Shown: positions 8,546 through 17,941 of the stretch, piece after piece
Layout: each line of letters opens with the position of its first letter
Numbering within the stretch: the first letter of the stretch is position 1
Assembly (NCBI GenBank): GCA_904830895.1
Contig: LR882958.1
Coordinates: forward strand, 1,172,001 to 1,236,000
Direction of reading: 5' to 3'
From: Planktothrix rubescens CCAP 1459/22
GTDB taxonomy: Bacteria; Cyanobacteriota; Cyanobacteriia; Cyanobacteriales; Microcoleaceae
Length of the DNA: 64,000 nucleotides
Position numbers and translations under genes: made by a program
Notes under the pieces: generated by a model
Seen by the model: only the letters and a program-made list of their open reading frames with translations
What the model was told of the DNA's origin: nothing
Database searches by the model: none

Positions 8546-8784
8546 AATTACCCAGAGATGTATCAGGTCAAGATTTAGTAAAAGCCCTCAGAAGGTTGGG
8601 TTATGAAGTTAGCCATCAAACCGGGAGCCATATTCGATTAACTACACAAGAACAGGGGGAACATCACATTACCATTCCGGCTCATAATCCTTTAAAAGTG
8701 GGTACATTGAATGCAATTTTAAAAAATGTGGCTAATCACTTAAAGTTAGAGCGAGAAGAATTAATCAGTCTATTATTTGAGTAA
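8542..8784 (+). CDS. hicA: HicA-family mRNA interferase toxin
   Basis: The 80-residue double-stranded-RNA-binding-like protein MKLPRDVSGQDLVKALRRLG has the catalytic histidine in HQTGSHIRL and the family pattern HITIPAHNPLKVGTL. HicA cleaves mRNA independently of ribosomes and is inhibited by the HicB encoded just upstream. All family positions are kept, so it looks intact. Confidence 0.9.
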   Translation: MKLPRDVSGQDLVKALRRLGYEVSHQTGSHIRLTTQEQGEHHITIPAHNPLKVGTLNAILKNVANHLKLEREELISLLFE

Positions 8785-8824
8785 TCAATTAAGTATAGTC
8801 TTGATACTGGTAAAAGTCCCTATT

Positions 8825-8883
8825 ATCAACATACTGATGTTAATATAACTGCCTTGATTTTGTTTATGAATTGAAGCGATCGC
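8825..8883. repeat. 59-bp direct repeat left of orphan parD
   Basis: The 59 bp from ATCAACATACT to GCGATCGC recur at 9268-9326 with few changes. Together they bracket the ParD-like gene. The unit ends in a HIP1 octamer. Confidence 0.8.
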
Positions 8884-8936
8884 GCCTTTCATCTAACCTA
8901 TGATATAATAGAGAATATTATCCTCGATTAAAACTT

Positions 8937-9188
8937 ATGACCAACTTAAATCTTTCTATTCCCGAATCAATGAATCACTTTATTCAGGAGCAAGCAAATC
9001 AACAGGGTTATCCCAGTCCCAATGACTATATTTGTAGTTTAATTATGCAAGCACAAAAGCAAGTGGAACAAGAGCGATTAGAGCAATTATTAATAGCAGG
9101 ATTAGAGAGTGGAACATCTATCGAAATTACGGATGAATGGTGGGAGAATAGAAGAAATCAATTAATTCACCAAGTCCCAATTTCTTAA
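8937..9188 (+). CDS. ParD-like antitoxin, orphan
   Basis: The 83-residue protein starts TNLNLSIPESMNHFIQEQ and continues QGYPSPNDYICSLI, the ribbon-helix-helix pattern of ParD/CopG antitoxins, then a helical C-terminal arm with TDEWWENRRNQL that normally contacts ParE. No ParE toxin follows; the next 270 bp hold a repeat and no gene. It may be a relic, or it may regulate a distant parE. Confidence 0.82.
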   Translation: MTNLNLSIPESMNHFIQEQANQQGYPSPNDYICSLIMQAQKQVEQERLEQLLIAGLESGTSIEITDEWWENRRNQLIHQVPIS

Positions 9189-9267
9189 CGGGTTATCAGC
9201 CATTTAATCCTGTTTATTATTATAGTATAGTCAGGAGGCGATCGCTATGTCTATCGCATTGCTAATA

Positions 9268-9326
9268 ATCAACATACTAATGTTAACATAACTGCCTTGA
9301 GTTGGTTTTTGAATTGAAGCGATCGC
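9268..9326. repeat. 59-bp direct repeat right of orphan parD
   Basis: Second copy of 8825-8883. The toxin gene expected after parD may have been lost during the event that made this duplication. Confidence 0.8.
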
Positions 9327-9460
9327 ACCCTTAACCCCACCCATTTATAAGAGAAAAAGTACAATTTCCAGTTAACCTTAATCAATATCAACCTAAAAAT
9401 ATGCTATAATTGTGCTGAATTAAACTACCAATAAAATCGACTACTCAACAGATCTCAAAA

Positions 9461-9754
9461 ATGAAACTCAAACAACATTTACAGAAAAACCGAGAGGCAA
9501 TCGTAGAAATTGCGGCCAAACATGGAGCCTTTAACGTGCGGATTTTTGGCTCAGTCGCTAGAGGAGAAGAAACCGAAAATAGTGATATCGACTTTTTAAT
9601 CGATTATGATTTATCTAAAATTTCTCCTTGGTTTCCCGGAGGATTATTGATGGATTTACAAGATTTACTCAAATGTAAAATTGATATTGTCACAGACAAA
9701 GGTTTGAGTCCTTTAATTAGAGAAAAAGTTTTAAAAGAGGCAAAAATATTATGA
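9461..9754 (+). CDS. MNT-type minimal nucleotidyltransferase antitoxin (MntA)
   Basis: The 97-residue protein has the nucleotidyltransferase signature GSVARGEETENSDIDFLID: GS followed by paired aspartates, with a third aspartate in KIDIV. MntA-type enzymes silence the HEPN toxin HepT by adding AMP groups to it. Its stop overlaps the HEPN start by 4 bp. Since the toxin next door is truncated, this antitoxin appears to have lost its partner. Confidence 0.88.
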   Translation: MKLKQHLQKNREAIVEIAAKHGAFNVRIFGSVARGEETENSDIDFLIDYDLSKISPWFPGGLLMDLQDLLKCKIDIVTDKGLSPLIREKVLKEAKIL

Positions 9755-9966
9755 ATCGAGAACGAGATATCGTCTATATCAAGCATATTTTGGAATGTAT
9801 TGATCGCATCAAAGACTATACAGAAAATGGCAAAGATAGTTTTATGAATGAATCTTTACAGAAACCGGGTTTCTCTGAAAGATTGTCGGTGGGAAACAAT
9901 AAATTTATGCAGAAACCCGGTTTCTATATCGCTTGTGGGTTGTCGAGAATTATCGAGTCGAGTTAG
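9751..9966 (+). pseudogene. HepT (HEPN) toxin truncated by repeat
   Basis: Only the N-terminal 36 residues (MNRERDIVYIKHILECIDRI onward) are HEPN-like. At about 9857 the frame enters the AGAAACCGGGTTTCT repeat and encodes repeat-derived residues (QKPGFSERLS) until a stop at 9964-9966. The catalytic HEPN motif (R-x4-6-H) that sits later in the domain is missing, so RNase activity is lost. Confidence 0.85.
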
Positions 9967-10037
9967 TTTAATTAATTGCTAGATTTCAATCGTTTAATCG
10001 TTGCTTTTCATGCCTTAAGTGATAGAATCAAGGAAAC
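9862..10037. repeat. 176-bp dispersed repeat, copy B
   Basis: Matches copy A at 7296-7471. It starts inside the broken hepT gene and its last 23 bp are the 3' end of the histidine kinase gene. Because the kinase end is coding here, this copy is probably the source and copy A the derivative. Confidence 0.85.
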
Positions 10038-11496
10038 GGGGAAGGGTAAAAGTGAAGGAAGTTTGACCAAATTGAGGCGGATCTAAGGTCAGATCTCCTT
10101 GATGGGCGTGGGCGATTTCCCGTGCTAAACTTAATCCTAATCCGATTCCTTCTATTTGGCGAGTTCGAGCCGGATCACCCCGATAAAAGCGATCAAAGAG
10201 GCGATCTCGATCTTTAAGCGGAATATCTTTAGAGGCGTTACTAATATTAATTATAACTTTTTTTCCTCGTTGATAACTTTGAATTTTGATCCAACCTTCC
10301 GGGAGATTATATTTAATGGCATTACTAATTAAATTTTGGACAACCTGGGTTAATAAATCCTGATCTCCTAAGACAATTAATTCGGGATCAATTTCAGTTT
10401 TAATGATTAAATCGGGAGCTAATAATTCTATATCTTCCATCATGTCTAATAACACAGGATATAAATTCACCTGGGTTTGATATATCCGCATTTGTCCAGC
10501 ATCTGCTAAGGATAATAATAATAGTTTTCGGGTGGTTCCTCCTAAACGTCTAACTTCATCTAATAGATGACTTAAGGCTTGCTGTGTGGATGATTCTGTT
10601 TCGGCTTTTTGTAACATTTGTTCTAGTTCTCCTTGAAGAATTGCTAAGGGAGTTTTGAGTTCATGGGCTGCATCTCCACTGAAGCGGGACGCTTGTTTGA
10701 AACTACGTTCTAAGCGTTCTAACATTTGATTAAAGACTTGAATTAACTCTACAAATTCAATATCTGTTGTATTAAGAGGAATCCGTTGATCTAGTCCTCT
10801 AGCGGTGACTTGTTGAATAATATTTGTTAATTTTTGAATCGAATGTAATGCACTACCGGATAATGCCCAGGAACCTCCAGCAATCAGTAATAATAAAATA
10901 GGAATCGAGACTAAAAAACCATTGCGAACCGATGCCATTTCCTGATCAATAATACTCAAATTAACAGCGATCGCCACTTTTTGATCGGGAAAGCTGACTA
11001 AACCAACACGCCACAACCCCGTAGGAGAGCGTCGGGTGATGATTTTGAGTTGAGGAGGAATGGGAGGTAAAGGGTTGCGGGGGGGACGAGGAGGATGGGG
11101 AAAACCCAAATCATCGGGAAAACCAAAATCATTGGGAAAATCAGGAGGATGGGGAGGACGAGGGGGATGGGGAAAATCGGGAAAATTAGAAACCTGAAGG
11201 TTGAGGTCTGACCCATTAATTGACTGATATCGGGTATAACCGTCTCTATCAAGTACCCAAATTTTGATCGGGGTATCCTTAAAATCACGGGTTAATTGAG
11301 TTTCATAAACTTCTAATGAGGGTTGCTCTTGGAGATGGTTGGTTTGTAATAATTTATTTTTTAGTTCTGCGTCTAAACGGCCTGAATAAGCATTATAAAT
11401 CAACCACCAAAATACAAAACTAAAAGCGATTAAAGAAGCTCCGGTAATGGTTGCTGATAATAGGGCAATACGAACTCGAAAAGATGGTTTTTTCAT
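10015..11496 (-). CDS. Sensor histidine kinase, CusS-like
   Basis: This 493-residue membrane kinase has a first transmembrane helix at about 10-32, a periplasmic loop to about 190, a second helix at about 195-215, HAMP, a dimerisation domain with phospho-His near 277 (AAHELKTPLA) and an ATPase domain with N box (NLISNAIKYN), DRFYRGD and GIGLGLSLA. The loop contains a striking proline/histidine/aspartate-rich tract (about 110-150, repeats of PHPPRPP and PNDFGFP) that could bind metal. It overlaps the regulator gene by 4 bp. By pairing and similarity it is of the heavy-metal sensor class; the ligand is unknown. Confidence 0.88.
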   Translation of the reverse strand: MKKPSFRVRIALLSATITGASLIAFSFVFWWLIYNAYSGRLDAELKNKLLQTNHLQEQPSLEVYETQLTRDFKDTPIKIWVLDRDGYTRYQSINGSDLNLQVSNFPDFPHPPRPPHPPDFPNDFGFPDDLGFPHPPRPPRNPLPPIPPQLKIITRRSPTGLWRVGLVSFPDQKVAIAVNLSIIDQEMASVRNGFLVSIPILLLLIAGGSWALSGSALHSIQKLTNIIQQVTARGLDQRIPLNTTDIEFVELIQVFNQMLERLERSFKQASRFSGDAAHELKTPLAILQGELEQMLQKAETESSTQQALSHLLDEVRRLGGTTRKLLLLSLADAGQMRIYQTQVNLYPVLLDMMEDIELLAPDLIIKTEIDPELIVLGDQDLLTQVVQNLISNAIKYNLPEGWIKIQSYQRGKKVIINISNASKDIPLKDRDRLFDRFYRGDPARTRQIEGIGLGLSLAREIAHAHQGDLTLDPPQFGQTSFTFTLPRFLDSIT

Positions 11497-12176
11497 GATT
11501 CTGACTCTGGTTTACGAAAGCGATAACCGACACCGCGTACACTTTCAATACAATCATTTCCACCAATACCATCAATCTTTTTTCTAATCCGTTGAATACA
11601 GACATCTACAACATTTGTATTAGGGTTAAAATCATAACCCCAAATGTGTTCTAATATTTGGGTGCGGGTTAATACTCGTCCTGGCGATCGCATCAAATAT
11701 TCTAACAAGTTAAATTCTCTGGTTGTGAGTTCAACAATTTGTTGATTACAGGTAACTTCTCTGGTAATTCTATCTAATTTGAGCGGCCCATAAGCAATAA
11801 TATTTTGGCGTTCACCGATATTGCGACGGACGACAGCATGGATACGAGCGATTAATTCTTCGACAAAAAAAGGTTTAGAAATATAGTCATCTGCACCTAA
11901 ATTAAGTCCTTCGAGTCGGTCTTCTAATTCATTGCGGGCGGTGAGTAAAATCACAGGAATATTGCGTCCGGCTTTGCGGAGACTTTTGAGAATAGATAAT
12001 CCATCTTTTCCGGGGATCATAATATCGAGAACAATGACATCATATTCGTTGTTCATCGCTTGTAAATACCCGTCATCGCCGTTGTCGTAATAGTTGACGA
12101 CAAATCCTTGTTCTTTTAGACCCATTTGTACAAAGTTGGCGATTTTGGGTTGATCTTCAATCAATAGAACATTCAT
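11493..12176 (-). CDS. OmpR-family response regulator, CusR/CopR-like
   Basis: The 227-residue regulator has a receiver domain (acidic pocket ED at 7-8, phospho-Asp51 in VLDIMIPGKDG, Thr in LLTARN, Lys in YISKPF) and a winged-helix DNA-binding domain ending SVRGVGYRF. Receiver and effector resemble the CusR/CopR heavy-metal subgroup. It is the first gene of the operon with its kinase. A perfect 16-bp palindrome lies 62 bp upstream of the start, in the gap shared with the divergent ferric-reductase-like gene, and may be its binding site. Confidence 0.9.
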   Translation of the reverse strand: MNVLLIEDQPKIANFVQMGLKEQGFVVNYYDNGDDGYLQAMNNEYDVIVLDIMIPGKDGLSILKSLRKAGRNIPVILLTARNELEDRLEGLNLGADDYISKPFFVEELIARIHAVVRRNIGERQNIIAYGPLKLDRITREVTCNQQIVELTTREFNLLEYLMRSPGRVLTRTQILEHIWGYDFNPNTNVVDVCIQRIRKKIDGIGGNDCIESVRGVGYRFRKPESES

Positions 12177-12237
12177 AATTTTAATGAGAATTTGATGAGA
12201 GCTTCCTTAATAATAGTTTGATTAATGGTTTTATAAT

Positions 12238-12253
12238 ATTACAAATTTGTAAT
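12238..12253. promoter_or_regulatory. Perfect 16-bp palindrome, candidate operator
   Basis: ATTACAAATTTGTAAT is a perfect inverted repeat in the 145-bp gap between the response regulator (minus) and the membrane reductase gene (plus). CusR/CopR-type regulators bind related palindromes with TTACA or TGACA half-sites. Autoregulation and control of the divergent gene are inferred. Confidence 0.55.
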
Positions 12254-12321
12254 CTAAGGGAGTGAAAAGCGGTAATCATAGTTTGGCTTAATAAAAACAT
12301 CAAGGATTAGGGAATTAAGCC

Positions 12322-12861
12322 ATGCAACTGTTTCAACTTGAATTTAATCCGGTTTCCTTTGCGGCTTTATTAGGATTTTTAGCCGTTGGAGCTTATATTT
12401 TAACGTTACTTCCGACAACTTTAAGAATTGTTTTTCCAGCCACAACAAAAAGCGGGATTCCTAAATGGTTGTTGAAATATCGGCGTTGGATTGGTCTTTT
12501 ATCCTTTTGTTTGGCTGTCGGTCATGCTTATATTTATTTTAAACAAAGAAATTTTGATTTGTGGGATATTAAAACCTATTGGTTCTATTTTCAAGGTGTT
12601 TCAACGTTGACTATTTTTACTTTATTGGCGATTACTTCTAATAATTGGAGTATGAAAAAACTCAAGAAGAATTGGAAGAAATTACAACAGTTAACCTATT
12701 TAGCGATGTTTTTATTAACTTGGCATATTTGGGCAATTATGGCTCACCATTGGACATATTTAACTCCAATTGGAATAGGAGCAATGTTAATTATTATTGT
12801 TTTATTTCTCTATCGTCAATGGATTGTTCAGCATCAAGCAAAAAAACGGGTTGCTCAGTAA
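12322..12861 (+). CDS. Ferric-reductase-like heme membrane protein (MsrQ/YedZ type)
   Basis: The 179-residue protein is almost wholly membrane-embedded, with hydrophobic helices near 12-32, 55-73, 85-103, 118-137 and 143-163. Histidines in LAVGHAYIYF and LLTWHIWAI sit in the helices where the ferric reductase-like transmembrane family binds heme. It has no FAD/NAD domain, as in MsrQ/YedZ. It is divergent from the metal-sensor-like two-component genes, which suggests redox or metal-responsive expression. Confidence 0.78.
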   Translation: MQLFQLEFNPVSFAALLGFLAVGAYILTLLPTTLRIVFPATTKSGIPKWLLKYRRWIGLLSFCLAVGHAYIYFKQRNFDLWDIKTYWFYFQGVSTLTIFTLLAITSNNWSMKKLKKNWKKLQQLTYLAMFLLTWHIWAIMAHHWTYLTPIGIGAMLIIIVLFLYRQWIVQHQAKKRVAQ

Positions 12862-12912
12862 TTATCATAAACAGGGTTTCTTTAGTCTACAATATTAATG
12901 GAGTCAGATTCG

Positions 12913-14277
12913 ATGTTTTTCAAACAAATTAACTGGAAAATTTCAACGGTTTTATGGGTTACAACCGTAATGATTATAGGTGTTTATTTGAACCCAAAAT
13001 TATCGGCATCAAAATCAACATTATCTGATCCAAAATCTGGTTTGTATTTGCCCTCTATACAAACTTTAAGAGATGATTCAGGATGGATTTATGCGATCGC
13101 AATGACTCCCGATGGGAAAACATTAGTGAGTGGAGATTATGGCGGTTTAATAAAAATTTGGGATACCAAAACAGGTAAATTACAAAAAACCTTAAATGCT
13201 CATGTTGATGCAATTGAATCTTTAGCCATTAGTCCTGATAGTAATTTAGTTATTAGTGCGAGTTGGGATAATGAAATTAAACTCTGGAATCTGAAAACAG
13301 GTGAACTAATTCATACCCTTAAAGGTCATACCGATGATATTAAAACCATTGCTATTAGTCCCGACGGAAAATTGTTGGCATCTGGGAGTACAGATAAAAC
13401 AATTTGTCTATGGAATTTGTCTAATGGTAAACTTATTAAAACTCTGGAAAATCACGATTGGGTGAAATCTATTGCCTTTAGTCCCGATAGTCATACTTTA
13501 GCAGCAGGAAGCGAAAATGGCAATATTACAATTTGGTCTTTAATTGACGAGGGAAACTATATTTTAATGCAGCATTCTGGGGCGGTTCAATCCCTAGCTT
13601 TTAGTCCCGATGGTAAGATGTTAGCTAGTGGAAGTGCAGACCATACTGTGAAATTATGGCAGTTTAAAACTGGGAAGGTTTTACACACATTAAATCATCA
13701 TTCCGCCGCCGTTTTGTCTGTTGTTTTTAATCCCAAAGGGGATATATTAGCGAGTGGGAGTTATGATAAAACGATTAATTTATGGAATCCGAATACTGGG
13801 GAATTATTAAACAATTTATCGGAGCATAAAAATCCGGTTTGGTCATTAGCATTTAATCCTAAAGGTACGGTTTTAGCAAGTGGAAGCGGAGATGAAACCA
13901 TTAAATTTTGGTCAATGAAGACCACGGAAAACCCGATTTATGCTGCTTCCCAAGCTCAAATTAAAAAAGCACCTGTAATGATCACAAAACCCGAATTAAT
14001 TAAACACTTAAATCAACAACTTTATGCTATAATTGATCAACGTTGGCAAACAAATTTGATGATTAAGGATTCATTAATTTATCAAGTTACTTTAAACGAA
14101 CAAGGAAAAATTATCGAGTATCAACCATTTAACTCAGCCGCAGTTCGGGAGATGCAAAAAACCGCCCCTATTTTTCAACCTGATACTAAATCTCAATCTC
14201 AATATGAGGCTCAATTTCGAGTGGTGTTATCTCCCTCTGGAACCCTGGAAGTTAGTCCTTGGGATGGGTGGAAATAG
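12913..14277 (+). CDS. Membrane-anchored or secreted WD40 repeat protein
   Basis: The 454-residue protein begins with a hydrophobic helix (VLWVTTVMIIGVYL), then about seven WD40 units (repeated SPDGKxLASGS and IKLW), and an 85-residue C-terminal domain (from about 370) starting with ITKPELIKHLNQQL. The start at 12913 is preferred over 12898 because GGAG lies nine bases before it. The beta-propeller is expected outside the plasma membrane as a binding scaffold. It is 36 bp after the reductase-like gene, so the two may form an operon. Confidence 0.8.
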   Translation: MFFKQINWKISTVLWVTTVMIIGVYLNPKLSASKSTLSDPKSGLYLPSIQTLRDDSGWIYAIAMTPDGKTLVSGDYGGLIKIWDTKTGKLQKTLNAHVDAIESLAISPDSNLVISASWDNEIKLWNLKTGELIHTLKGHTDDIKTIAISPDGKLLASGSTDKTICLWNLSNGKLIKTLENHDWVKSIAFSPDSHTLAAGSENGNITIWSLIDEGNYILMQHSGAVQSLAFSPDGKMLASGSADHTVKLWQFKTGKVLHTLNHHSAAVLSVVFNPKGDILASGSYDKTINLWNPNTGELLNNLSEHKNPVWSLAFNPKGTVLASGSGDETIKFWSMKTTENPIYAASQAQIKKAPVMITKPELIKHLNQQLYAIIDQRWQTNLMIKDSLIYQVTLNEQGKIIEYQPFNSAAVREMQKTAPIFQPDTKSQSQYEAQFRVVLSPSGTLEVSPWDGWK

Positions 14278-14347
14278 TGTGTAAATCTATAATTTTTCGG
14301 TTTCCTTTTGTTTGATGTTCCCTAAATGCAGTAAACTATAAAGATGA

Positions 14348-15664
<1,317 letters not shown>

Positions 15665-15672
15665 TTCGTAGT

Positions 15673-15722
15673 GAGCCCTTCAGGGCTCTCTATCTTTAAT
15701 CCCTCTAACCCCTGAAGGGGTT
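15673..15722. terminator. Two hairpins between convergent serS and ClC genes
   Basis: GAGCCCTTCAGGGCTC (15673-15688) and AACCCCTGAAGGGGTT (15707-15722) each form a strong stem. They lie between the converging ends of serS and the ClC gene and probably end transcription from one or both sides, though T-runs are weak. The same CCCTTCAGGG palindrome recurs at 53.76, 53.82 and 61.5 kb, so it is a dispersed repeat as well. Confidence 0.5.
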
Positions 15723-15734
15723 ACTACGAGTTTA

Positions 15735-17597
15735 CTACGAGTTTGGTAAATAGGGTTGTAAGGCATCTTTGGTAACAGCAATATTACAAGCTAAAGCAAT
15801 TTGTTCTTTTTCAATAATGCCAACCAGTTGACGCGGATGTTCACGGGTAACAACGGGTAATTGGGGTAAATCTCTTGCGGCCATCCGTTCTAAGGCGACC
15901 TGAACTGGTTCATCTTCATAGGCGCAGAGGATTTCTGTTGTGCAAATTTCCTTTAATATTTGCTGTCCCAAAGCTAAAGAAGAATCGGGGTTTGTAGCCT
16001 GAAAAATGGAACGACGGATATCTGTAACCGTTACTAATCCGGCTAATTGAGAGGTTTCATCTAAGATTAAAGCCGTATGACAATTCAGTTGTACCATCAC
16101 CGCACCTGCCTCTAAAATAGGCATCGAACAGGGAAGGGTTAAATAGGATTGACCCATAACTTCAGAAATTCTAATAGTTTGTAAGATTTCTAATTCATTG
16201 GGTCGTTCTAAATAAACCCCCATTTGTTGTAAATTTAATCCAGAAGTCGATTGATTAGATTGCACCACATCCACAATTAAAACACTTACCCCCACCGCCG
16301 CCATTAACGGTAAAATAATTAGATAATTTTGAGTCATTTCAAATAATAATAAAATCGCCGTTAAAGGCGCTCGCACACTCGACGCTAATACCGCCGCCAT
16401 TCCCACCATTGCATAGGCGGCCGGGGGAGCAATATCCGGTAAAAAAGGGTGTACTAATCCCCCTACGGCTTGCCCATAGGTTGCTCCCAATGTTGCCCCA
16501 ATAAACATCGCCGGAGCAAAAATTCCCCCCACTAATCCACTGCCCAAACTAACAGAAGTGGCAAGAATTTTCAGCACTAATAAAATCATTAATAAAGCCA
16601 AGGAAAACTGCCCCTCTTGTAATAGGGCTTGAATTGTGCCATAACCCGGGCCGAGAATATGGGGAAATTGAATGGCTACAATTCCGACAAATAATCCACC
16701 CAACATCGGGTGTAAGGTGCGAGGAATTTTGGTTAAACAGAAGAAAGCCGGAACTTCTCCTCGAAAACAACGTTGAGAAAATTTAATCGCTTGGGTATAA
16801 GCTAAGGAAACAAAACTGGCTAAACAGCCTAATCCTAAATAAAGTAATAATTCCCAATTACTACGAACCTCATAAACGGGCGGAGAAAATGCCGGATGGT
16901 CACCAAAAACAATTCGGGCAACTACAGAAGAAACCACCGATGATAAGAGGACTAAACCCACACCTGAAGCCGCAAAACTTGAACCTAAAATTACTTCCAA
17001 AGCAAAGAAAACCCCGGCAATAGGAGCATTAAATCCAGCAGCTAATCCGGCGGCGGCTCCGGCTCCTAATAATAGACGATAGCGCTCTTTAGAAACTTGA
17101 AAATTTTGACCTAAAATTGCTCCTAAATTCGCCCCAATTTCTACACTCGGCCCTTCGGGGCCCAAAGAAGCACCCGTACCTAAAGAAATGGCGGCGGCCA
17201 AAAGTTTAATAAATGGTCTAAAAGGAGAAATAATTTGGATTCTTTGAGTATTAATTAAAGAAGAAATTCCCTCACCAAAAAACTCTTGATAACGATAGCG
17301 AATTAACCCCACAATTAGACCCCCAATCGGTGGAATTAATGCCAATGTCCATAGACCAAATGGCATCATTAATCCCATGAAATCTTCCAGGGTTAACCGT
17401 TGTAATAGTTCCACTAATCCGTGAAACATTACCATTACTAATCCCGTCCCCCCGCCAATTACAAGGGCAAAGATTAAAATTAATATTTGTGGGGGCGGTT
17501 GTAAACGGTTTAATAAACTGGTTAGGCGGTCAGAAACTGAGGGGAGTTCAGGTTGCTGCGGCAGAATGCCCTGATTGTTGGGCAGAGTGGTTGTCAT
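15735..17597 (-). CDS. ClC-family chloride channel/antiporter with CBS pair
   Basis: The 620-residue protein has the ClC core of many helices with the signature loops GTGASLGPEGPSVEIG (the gating glutamate in GPEGP) and GSGLVGGIFAPAMFIG. Residues about 460-600 are two CBS domains (TIRISEVMGQSYLTLPCSM and the C-terminal copy with RDLPQLPVV) that usually sense adenine nucleotides. It moves chloride or other anions, possibly in exchange for protons. Complete; no evident partner genes. Confidence 0.92.
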   Translation of the reverse strand: MTTTLPNNQGILPQQPELPSVSDRLTSLLNRLQPPPQILILIFALVIGGGTGLVMVMFHGLVELLQRLTLEDFMGLMMPFGLWTLALIPPIGGLIVGLIRYRYQEFFGEGISSLINTQRIQIISPFRPFIKLLAAAISLGTGASLGPEGPSVEIGANLGAILGQNFQVSKERYRLLLGAGAAAGLAAGFNAPIAGVFFALEVILGSSFAASGVGLVLLSSVVSSVVARIVFGDHPAFSPPVYEVRSNWELLLYLGLGCLASFVSLAYTQAIKFSQRCFRGEVPAFFCLTKIPRTLHPMLGGLFVGIVAIQFPHILGPGYGTIQALLQEGQFSLALLMILLVLKILATSVSLGSGLVGGIFAPAMFIGATLGATYGQAVGGLVHPFLPDIAPPAAYAMVGMAAVLASSVRAPLTAILLLFEMTQNYLIILPLMAAVGVSVLIVDVVQSNQSTSGLNLQQMGVYLERPNELEILQTIRISEVMGQSYLTLPCSMPILEAGAVMVQLNCHTALILDETSQLAGLVTVTDIRRSIFQATNPDSSLALGQQILKEICTTEILCAYEDEPVQVALERMAARDLPQLPVVTREHPRQLVGIIEKEQIALACNIAVTKDALQPYLPNS

Positions 17598-17925
17598 TAG
17601 GATTAATTCACGAATAATCTTTATAAAATTTAAAACAAGTTCTAACCTTGGGAAGCATTAAAACTTCAATAACGTACTCATTGATAAAGAACAGATACTT
17701 GAGGTTTATAGATTAAATTCCCAAGACTATACACAGAAAAAAATACACCACTGTATCCCGCCTGCTACTGATTACCCATCCTGGGTTTCTAATCTTTCTC
17801 TTAAGTACGGCTATTTCCCGTTTTTATTCGTTAAAACCGAATTGATTCCGGCGGCCGATTTACTATCCTTAGAATCATCAAGGCTGTGGTCAAGCCTATA
17901 TAAATATTGTATCAAATAATTTGTC
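17598..17925. other. Gene-free stretch upstream of hsp20
   Basis: About 330 bp between divergent clc and hsp20. No tRNA, ORF or CIRCE element (TTAGCACTC-N9-GAGTGCTAA) is seen. A TATAAA-like box near 17899-17904 could be the hsp20 -10 region. Otherwise nothing recognised. Confidence 0.4.
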
Positions 17926-17941
17926 AATCGAGGTAACGATT
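17926..17941 (+). promoter_or_regulatory. Hairpin over the hsp20 ribosome site, possible RNA thermometer
   Basis: AATCG-AGGTAA-CGATT forms a five-pair stem that ends directly at the hsp20 ATG and holds the Shine-Dalgarno GAGG partly in the stem and partly in the loop. Cyanobacterial hsp17 mRNAs are known to carry short RNA thermometers. The stem is small, so this is a candidate only. Confidence 0.35.

Noticed and set aside
17598-17925. CIRCE or HrcA operator upstream of hsp20
   Set aside because: No TTAGCACTC inverted repeat is present.
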